Below are positions 5,368-10,033 of a DNA stretch of 10,033 nucleotides, one piece after another. The DNA is from Candidatus Aegiribacteria sp. GTDB taxonomy: Bacteria > Fermentibacterota > Fermentibacteria > Fermentibacterales > JCC-6. The DNA lies in assembly GCA_030600975.1 (NCBI GenBank), contig JAUVUL010000024.1:1-10033 (forward strand), in the 5' to 3' direction. The position numbers and the translations under genes are program-made. Below the pieces are notes generated by a model. The model was not told the origin of the DNA, ran no database searches, and saw only the letters and a list, made by a program, of their open reading frames with translations. The stretch's first letter is position 1; every line of letters starts with the position of its first letter.

Positions 5368-6456
5368 TTGGATTTGTCCGGAAACCTCGCCAGGCACGAG
5401 CTTGTCAATTGTCTTAAAGGTGAAGGACCGGATCGGAACCTGTTCGATGCTGCGGATACAGTTCTTCGGAAAAGGGTTGGACCTACAGTATATCTGAGGG
5501 GTTTAGTCGAAATCTCCAACAAATGCAGGAAGAACTGCTTCTACTGCGGGTTACGAAAGGATAACAACTCAATATCCCGCTATACAATTCCGTTCGAGGA
5601 GATTGTAGATTGCCTTGAATCGGGTTATTCAAAGGGACTTCGCTCCTTCCTTCTTCAATCGGGAGAACTCCTGGGTAAAAGGCACATTGAGCTTATTGAG
5701 AGAGTTCTGAAATGGAGCATGTCCAATCTGCCGGATGTAAAGATGGTGCTGTCAGTGGGAGAACTGCGTTTTGAGGAATATGACAGACTGCTTCATGCCG
5801 GTGCTCACAGGTATCTTCTGAGAATAGAGGCTTCATCACCCGAACTGTACAGCAAGTACCATCCCCCGGACGAAATTCATTCCTATCAGGCAAGGTTGAA
5901 GAATCTCGAATACCTCCGGAATTCAGGCTGGCAGACGGGAACCGGTGTACTTATCGGACTGCCCGGCCAGACGGAGGAGGATCTGGCTGACGATCTTCTA
6001 TTCATGAGGGACATGGATATCGATATGATTGGAATGGGTCCATACATTGAAAACAGGAAAACTCCTCTGTGGGAGAGGATGAATGAACTACCATCAACAG
6101 ATGACAGGATATTACTGACCTTAAGGATGATAGCTCTTTCAAGACTGCTTATGCCAAGAGTGAATATTGCCGCAACAACAGCGCTTCAGACGGTAAGTTC
6201 CGATGGTCTGGAAAGGGGTCTCCTGGCAGGGGCGAACGTTGTTATGCCGAACCTTACTCCCCCGGCTTACAGAGAAAATTATAATCTATATCACGGTAAA
6301 GCATTTGTTGGAGATACTTTTGAAGAGATAATTGAGAATCTGAATCGCAGAAGTAGATCCATCGAGAGAATAGTAGATATCAGTAATCCTGGCGATCCGC
6401 TGCACTTTTCTGATCGCATGCAAGTCCAGCAGGAGGAGAGTAATGAAAAACAGTAG
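5368..6456 (+). CDS. hydE: HydE-family radical SAM enzyme ([FeFe]-hydrogenase H-cluster maturase HydE or a paralogue)
   Basis: 362 residues from TTG 5368, close to the family's roughly 350. The frame extends back to ATG 5260, but that part lies inside the preceding gene, lacks a ribosome site and reads as unrelated sequence. TTG falls 4 bases past the previous stop, with a weak AGGA at 5353. The radical SAM motif NKCRKNCFYCGLRKDN carries cysteines 53, 57 and 60. Other HydE signatures are LLQSGE, SVGELRFEEYD, RYLLRIEASSPELY, GVLIGLPGQTEEDLADDLLF, DMIGMGPYIENRKTPLW and GANVVMPNLTPPAYRENY. HydE processes the iron-carbonyl-cyanide-cysteine synthon made by HydG during H-cluster assembly. The C-terminal cysteines of the dispensable second cluster in some HydE proteins are absent. 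PylB is excluded by the CRKNC...GLR pattern. The gene overlaps larB by 14 bases, and neither hydF nor hydG is in view. Confidence 0.88.
   Translation: MDLSGNLARHELVNCLKGEGPDRNLFDAADTVLRKRVGPTVYLRGLVEISNKCRKNCFYCGLRKDNNSISRYTIPFEEIVDCLESGYSKGLRSFLLQSGELLGKRHIELIERVLKWSMSNLPDVKMVLSVGELRFEEYDRLLHAGAHRYLLRIEASSPELYSKYHPPDEIHSYQARLKNLEYLRNSGWQTGTGVLIGLPGQTEEDLADDLLFMRDMDIDMIGMGPYIENRKTPLWERMNELPSTDDRILLTLRMIALSRLLMPRVNIAATTALQTVSSDGLERGLLAGANVVMPNLTPPAYRENYNLYHGKAFVGDTFEEIIENLNRRSRSIERIVDISNPGDPLHFSDRMQVQQEESNEKQ
6431..6436 (+). promoter_or_regulatory. Ribosome binding site of larB inside the end of hydE
   Basis: AGGAGG, continuing as AGGAGGAGAG, 6 bases before ATG 6443. A near-ideal site within the last hydE codons, showing that hydE and larB are read from one transcript. 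Confidence 0.7.
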
Positions 6457-7201
6457 TATTGAAGCTCTGCTTGCAGTTCTCGGTAAGAGTAATATCTCCC
6501 CGTTCGACGCTCTCAAGCTGCTTAATTCTCATCTTACGTCTGATCTGGGATTTGCCAGGGTGGACACTGGAAGAGGGATAACTGCAGTCCTGCCGGAAGT
6601 AATTCTGGCTCAGGGCAAGATTCCTGAAGAGGTCCTGAAGATCACTGGGAGCCTTTTCAGCAGAACAGGTCTTGCAATTGTTTCCAGAACAGGTGAAGAC
6701 CTGAGCAGGATACTTCTTGAAGCATATCCTGAGGGAAAGTATTCTAAACGGGGAAAACTGTTCGTAACTGGAGAGTACATGAGAACTCCTGAAGATGACG
6801 AGGGTTCAGTGGCAGTTGTTTCGGCGGGTACTTCAGACCTTCATGCAGTCGAGGAGGCTTCGATTATTCTGGAAACCATGAAAGTTGATACACGCCGTTT
6901 TTGCGATATCGGAGTAGCTGGAGTACACAGACTTGCCGAAGTCCTTCCCTCTTTAAGGGAGTGCACTGTATGCATTGTCTTTGCCGGAATGGATGCCGCT
7001 CTGCCCACCGTGATCGGAGGACTCTACAGAGGACCGGTGGTTGCTGTACCAACTTCAACGGGCTATGGTACTGCTTTTGGCGGAGTTACTGCGCTGCTTT
7101 CCATGCTTAACTCATGCAGCCCGGGGATATGTGTCCTTAATATAGATAACGGCCTCGGAGCCGCTGCCGCGGCCCTGAGAATACTGAGAGGATCCGAATA
7201 G
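6443..7201 (+). CDS. larB: LarB, carboxylase/hydrolase of nicotinic acid adenine dinucleotide (nickel-pincer nucleotide synthesis)
   Basis: 252 residues, the usual length. LarB is PurE-like; it carboxylates C5 of the pyridinium ring of NaAD and cleaves the phosphoanhydride, giving pyridinium-3,5-biscarboxylic acid mononucleotide, the substrate of LarE. A helical N-terminal part with DTGRGITAVLPEVILAQGK (41-59) is followed by the PurE-like core: SAGTSDLHAVEEA (127-139), DIGVAGVHRL (155-164), FAGMDAALPTVIGG (180-193), VAVPTSTGYGTAFGG (200-214), MLNSCSPGICVLNIDNGLGA (221-240). C225 in LNSC corresponds to the cysteine that forms a covalent adduct with the nicotinate ring in Lactobacillus plantarum LarB (C221). 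All conserved blocks are intact, so the enzyme should be functional. It shares a transcript with hydE (14-base overlap) and abuts the epimerase gene. Confidence 0.95.
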   Translation: MKNSSIEALLAVLGKSNISPFDALKLLNSHLTSDLGFARVDTGRGITAVLPEVILAQGKIPEEVLKITGSLFSRTGLAIVSRTGEDLSRILLEAYPEGKYSKRGKLFVTGEYMRTPEDDEGSVAVVSAGTSDLHAVEEASIILETMKVDTRRFCDIGVAGVHRLAEVLPSLRECTVCIVFAGMDAALPTVIGGLYRGPVVAVPTSTGYGTAFGGVTALLSMLNSCSPGICVLNIDNGLGAAAAALRILRGSE

Positions 7202-8140
7202 ATGTATCTTGTAACTGGAGGCGCCGGTTTCATCGGTAGCAATATTGCCAGGGAAGCTCTGGCAAGAGGAAACAGAGTAAGAATTCTGGATAACTTCTCC
7301 ACGGGGCACTGGGCCAACCTGGCGGATATCAGAGATAATATTGAAATAGTCGAGGGTGACATAAGGAGTTATCATATCGTTAGAAACGCTATGGAGGGAG
7401 TGGAAGTTGTCTTCCACCAGGGAGCTCTTCCCAGTGTTCCCCGTTCAATTGCGGACCCCATAACGACCAACGAAGTGAACGTACAGGGAACACTGAATAT
7501 CCTTCATGCGGCGCTGGACGCGGAGTGCAGAAGGGTTCTGTTTGCCTCTTCCTCCTCAATTTACGGAGATGCGCCCGAACAGGTTAAAGATGAAGACCTT
7601 CACGTTAGACCGCTTTCTCCCTATGCGGTAAGCAAGCTAGCAGGTGAGAAATATATGCAGGTTTTTCACCACATCTACGGATTGGAAACCGTGGCACTGC
7701 GGTATTTCAATGTATTCGGCCCGTATCAGGACCCCGGTAGTCCCTACTCGGCCGTTATTCCCCTTTTTATAAGCGCCTGCCTGGAGGGACGAGGACCGAT
7801 GATAAACGGTGATGGTCAGCAGTCAAGGGATTTCACATACATAGCGAATGTTGTTCATGCCAATTTTCTTGCTGCGGATTCGAAGGCTGCTCCGGGAATG
7901 ATGATGAACGTTGCCTGCGGTGACAGTATTACCGTTAATCATCTTGCCTCGGAGATCGGCCGTCTTACAGACAGAATAGATCTCGAACCCTACCACAGAC
8001 CGGAGCGTCCCGGAGACGTAAAACACAGCCGAGCTGATATTACCCTTGCACGAAAACTTCTTGGGTACGAACCGGTGACTTCCTTTGAAGAAGGACTTGA
8101 AAACACAGTATCTTTCATGCGGGAGCGTCGGATGCAATAA
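7202..8140 (+). CDS. NAD-dependent UDP-sugar 4-epimerase, WbpP/UDP-GlcNAc type
   Basis: 312 residues, a complete extended short-chain dehydrogenase. The NAD-binding motif GGAGFIG (6-12), acidic D30 at the end of strand 2, the GDI motif (52-54), SSSS (116-119) and the catalytic Y141-x-x-x-K145 are present. HQGALPSVPRSIADPITTN (72-90) and LRYFNVFGPYQDP (166-178) closely resemble WbpP-like UDP-N-acetylglucosamine 4-epimerases. S276 in KHSRAD lies where WbpP has Ser306 and E. coli GalE has Tyr299; a small residue there admits N-acetylated sugars. The substrate is thus more likely UDP-GlcNAc or its uronic acid than UDP-glucose, but this is inference. It would feed surface polysaccharide synthesis in the cytoplasm. 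The ATG follows the larB stop with no gap and GAGAGG is about 10 bases upstream, so it belongs to the lar transcript, although a functional link to the nickel cofactor is not obvious. Confidence 0.85.
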   Translation: MYLVTGGAGFIGSNIAREALARGNRVRILDNFSTGHWANLADIRDNIEIVEGDIRSYHIVRNAMEGVEVVFHQGALPSVPRSIADPITTNEVNVQGTLNILHAALDAECRRVLFASSSSIYGDAPEQVKDEDLHVRPLSPYAVSKLAGEKYMQVFHHIYGLETVALRYFNVFGPYQDPGSPYSAVIPLFISACLEGRGPMINGDGQQSRDFTYIANVVHANFLAADSKAAPGMMMNVACGDSITVNHLASEIGRLTDRIDLEPYHRPERPGDVKHSRADITLARKLLGYEPVTSFEEGLENTVSFMRERRMQ

Positions 8141-8185
8141 TCCGGCGCCACCTCACTGAAACCTTACGGAATCCATTAGTTGTGC

Positions 8186-8195
8186 AGGAGGAGGG
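8186..8195 (+). promoter_or_regulatory. Strong ribosome binding site of the homocysteine methyltransferase/MTHFR gene
   Basis: AGGAGGAGGG with 3 bases after its end to ATG 8199 (about 7 from the AGGAGG core). The 58-base gap before the gene is too short for a known SAM or cobalamin riboswitch and shows no clear stem-loop. Confidence 0.65.
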
Positions 8196-8198
8196 AAT

Positions 8199-9989
8199 AT
8201 GAATCTCCTGAAGGACGGAAAAATCCTTCTGGCCGATGGTGCGATCGGAGAGTACCTGTTTTCACTTGGATATCCGGGTAACTATCTGGCATGCGAAGTA
8301 GTAATCAGATCTCCTGAGATACTGGCAAGCATACACCGCGAATACGCTTTAGCCGGTGCGGAGATACTTACAACGAATACATTCGACGCAAACACGGTAA
8401 AGCTGGATATGCATGGACTGGCAGACAGGTGCGAAGAGATCAACTGCCGGGCAGTTAAACTTGCAGCGCGAAACAGGCATTGCGCAGTAATGGGTTCAAT
8501 CGGTCCTCCAGGAAGCGGCCGTTCATTCTGCACTGAACCCAGAGACTCTGATGGTCTGCGGGAAACGTACGCTCCACAGGTCGAGGGTTTACTGAACGGA
8601 GGTGTTGATCTCATTCTTCTTGAAACCCAGATCGATCCGGTGCAGGCCAGGATCATCTACGATATCGTCAGGTCGTACTCGGATGATATTCCCATCGCCG
8701 TCAGTTTCACATACGGACACGATTTCCTTACACCTTCAGGCTATTCCATCAAGGATTCCATCAATGAATTTGAGAATACAGATATAGTAATGCTTGGCTC
8801 CAATCATGGAATTGGTCCCCTTCAGTTCCTCGACATACATAGAAGATTTGTAACATCATCACCTTTCCCTGTGATGCTTCAACCAAATGCAGGAACGGGG
8901 AAGTATTTCAACGGCCGTTTCGTATTCCCTGAAAACCCCGATCATTTCTGCAGATGTATGCTATCCTGCACAGGGAGAAGTACTTCTCTGATAGGCGGAT
9001 GCTGCGGGACCACTCCGGCTTTCATCTCTACTCTTTCGCGGAAACTCTCAGAGGGTACAGAGGTCAGAATAACCTCATCCTGGATTTCTGATGAAACCGA
9101 TGAGATCCAGGATTCCGGAGCAACACACGATCCTCCGGCTCTCTCGGCACAGCTCGAAGGCAGAGACGCACTTATTCTTGAGCTGCTGCCTCCAAGAGGC
9201 GGCGATCTGTCGCTGTTCTCCTCAAGGGCTGAAAAATTGGGGCGTTTCGCTCCCGTCACGATAAGCATCCCTGATTCGCCCATGGGAAAGGTACGAATGT
9301 CTCCCTGTATCTCAGGGCTTTACCTTCGGGAAAAACTCGGTATCGAGCCCCTGGTGCATTTTGCCCTGCGAGACAGAAGCCTGACACGGATTCAGTCGGA
9401 TCTGCTTGGTCTGTCCGGAAGCGGTCTGCAGGGTATCTTTCTTATTGCCGGGGATCCTCCTTCTCTTGGTGATTATCCAGAGTCAACTGCAGTATACGAT
9501 CTTACGACTGAACAGACTCTGAAACTGCTTCAGTATCTTGCCAGGGGAAAGGATCTTAACGGCAGAAAGATAGGAGCAGGAGCAGGTTTCTTTCCCGGAA
9601 GCGCTGTTGCCCTTGGAAACCCGGATTCAGTTGATAAGATAAAAAGACGTTGGGAAGCAGGCTGCAGGTTTTTTATAACTCAACCTGTCTTCTCCATGGA
9701 AACAATAGAAAGATCGGCTGAACTCCTCGAGGAATACCCTGTTCTGCCAGCCGTGATGCCCTTCAGAAACAAATATTCCGCTGAATACCTTGCTTCCGAG
9801 GTACCCGGCATATCGATACCTGATCATATACTCGCAAAGGTTCATGAATTAGATGACTGTGATGTTCTCTCCTTTTCTTTAGATTATCTCTCCGAGCTGA
9901 TTGATGGAATGAGGAAAATGATCTCCGGTGTTTACATTGCCGGCTCAAGAAAGGGTATGATGAAACTGGCGGAAGAATGGCGGGAGTGA
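8199..9989 (+). CDS. Bifunctional homocysteine S-methyltransferase / 5,10-methylenetetrahydrofolate reductase (YitJ-like)
   Basis: 596 residues, typical of the fused family. Residues 1-285 are a homocysteine S-methyltransferase barrel: LLADGAIGEYL (10-20), ILTTNTFDANTVKL (56-69), GSIGPPG (99-105), LLETQIDP (140-147), and the zinc motif GGCCGTTP (266-273) with C268 and C269. The third zinc ligand, normally the Cys of an NC motif, appears as His in GSNHGIGP (H203). A poorly conserved linker covers about 286-320. Residues 321-590 are a MetF-type reductase: LELLPPRGG with E328, corresponding to the catalytic Glu of MetF; FLIAGDPP (414-421); GAGAGFFP (459-466); and EAGCRFFITQPVF (486-498). The pair makes 5-methyl-THF and methylates homocysteine in the cytoplasm. 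No cobalamin-binding domain is present here; a separate protein may carry it. It has its own strong ribosome site and may be co-transcribed with the genes before and after. Confidence 0.9.
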   Translation: MNLLKDGKILLADGAIGEYLFSLGYPGNYLACEVVIRSPEILASIHREYALAGAEILTTNTFDANTVKLDMHGLADRCEEINCRAVKLAARNRHCAVMGSIGPPGSGRSFCTEPRDSDGLRETYAPQVEGLLNGGVDLILLETQIDPVQARIIYDIVRSYSDDIPIAVSFTYGHDFLTPSGYSIKDSINEFENTDIVMLGSNHGIGPLQFLDIHRRFVTSSPFPVMLQPNAGTGKYFNGRFVFPENPDHFCRCMLSCTGRSTSLIGGCCGTTPAFISTLSRKLSEGTEVRITSSWISDETDEIQDSGATHDPPALSAQLEGRDALILELLPPRGGDLSLFSSRAEKLGRFAPVTISIPDSPMGKVRMSPCISGLYLREKLGIEPLVHFALRDRSLTRIQSDLLGLSGSGLQGIFLIAGDPPSLGDYPESTAVYDLTTEQTLKLLQYLARGKDLNGRKIGAGAGFFPGSAVALGNPDSVDKIKRRWEAGCRFFITQPVFSMETIERSAELLEEYPVLPAVMPFRNKYSAEYLASEVPGISIPDHILAKVHELDDCDVLSFSLDYLSELIDGMRKMISGVYIAGSRKGMMKLAEEWRE

Positions 9990-9993
9990 TGGG

Positions 9994-10033
9994 ATGACAC
10001 AGGCGGGAAAACTGAGGAATCTCCTTCAAAAAA
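9994..10033 (+). CDS. Start of a further plus-strand gene (partial)
   Basis: ATG 9994, preceded by GGGAG about 7 bases upstream, begins 4 bases after the previous stop. Only MTQAGKLRNLLQK is visible before the window ends. The opening resembles isocitrate lyase/PEP mutase family N-termini (KLRxLL), but 13 residues cannot support a call. Tight spacing suggests the same operon as the homocysteine methyltransferase gene. Confidence 0.5.
   Translation, partial: MTQAGKLRNLLQK

Noticed and set aside
5368..6456. PylB (methylornithine synthase) as an alternative identity of the radical SAM gene
   Set aside because: PylB has a different cysteine motif context, and no pyrrolysine genes are nearby. 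The CRKNCFYCGLR and GLPGQT...DDLLF patterns are those of HydE.
8141..8198. Riboswitch (SAM or cobalamin) before the homocysteine methyltransferase gene
   Set aside because: The gap is only 58 bases and shows no stem-loop structure or conserved riboswitch words.

Overview
The window reads as a chromosomal stretch from an uncultured or anaerobic bacterium. A secreted seven-repeat VCBS/FG-GAP protein with a FlgD-like/type IX-type C-terminal domain points to the FCB superphylum (for example Fermentibacteria- or Cloacimonadota-like lineages). That placement is an inference from protein style, not from a marker gene. Codon use looks even across the window, and no tRNA, rRNA, CRISPR array, intact mobile element or phage gene is visible.

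Left part (1-2573): the last codons of an upstream gene overlap by ATGA the start of the secreted beta-propeller protein (83-1942). A roughly 630-base stretch without an intact gene follows. It holds a strong G6/C6 hairpin suited to a bidirectional terminator, short direct and mirror repeats, and on the minus strand a decayed, start-less remnant of a GyrI-like effector-binding-domain gene (2142-2423).

Middle (2574-7201): genes for the nickel-pincer nucleotide (NPN) cofactor. larE (minus) is divergent from a tightly packed plus-strand operon: larC, a membrane-anchored thioredoxin-fold protein that has lost its CxxC, a HydE-family radical SAM enzyme, and larB. LarB carboxylates and hydrolyses nicotinic acid adenine dinucleotide, LarE installs the sulfurs, and LarC inserts nickel. 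The pathway is therefore complete here except for the user enzyme LarA, which is not in the window. HydE normally matures the [FeFe]-hydrogenase H-cluster with HydG and HydF. Its placement between larC and larB, with a 14-base overlap into larB and no hydF or hydG in view, is the most interesting feature of the window.

Right part (7202-10033): an NAD-dependent UDP-sugar 4-epimerase of the WbpP/UDP-GlcNAc type starts at the base after the larB stop. After a 58-base gap comes a fused homocysteine S-methyltransferase/methylenetetrahydrofolate reductase (YitJ-like) in which the first zinc-ligand cysteine appears to be a histidine. The first codons of another plus-strand gene run off the end. From larC rightwards all genes are co-directional, with overlaps or very short gaps, so a single transcript through the epimerase is likely.
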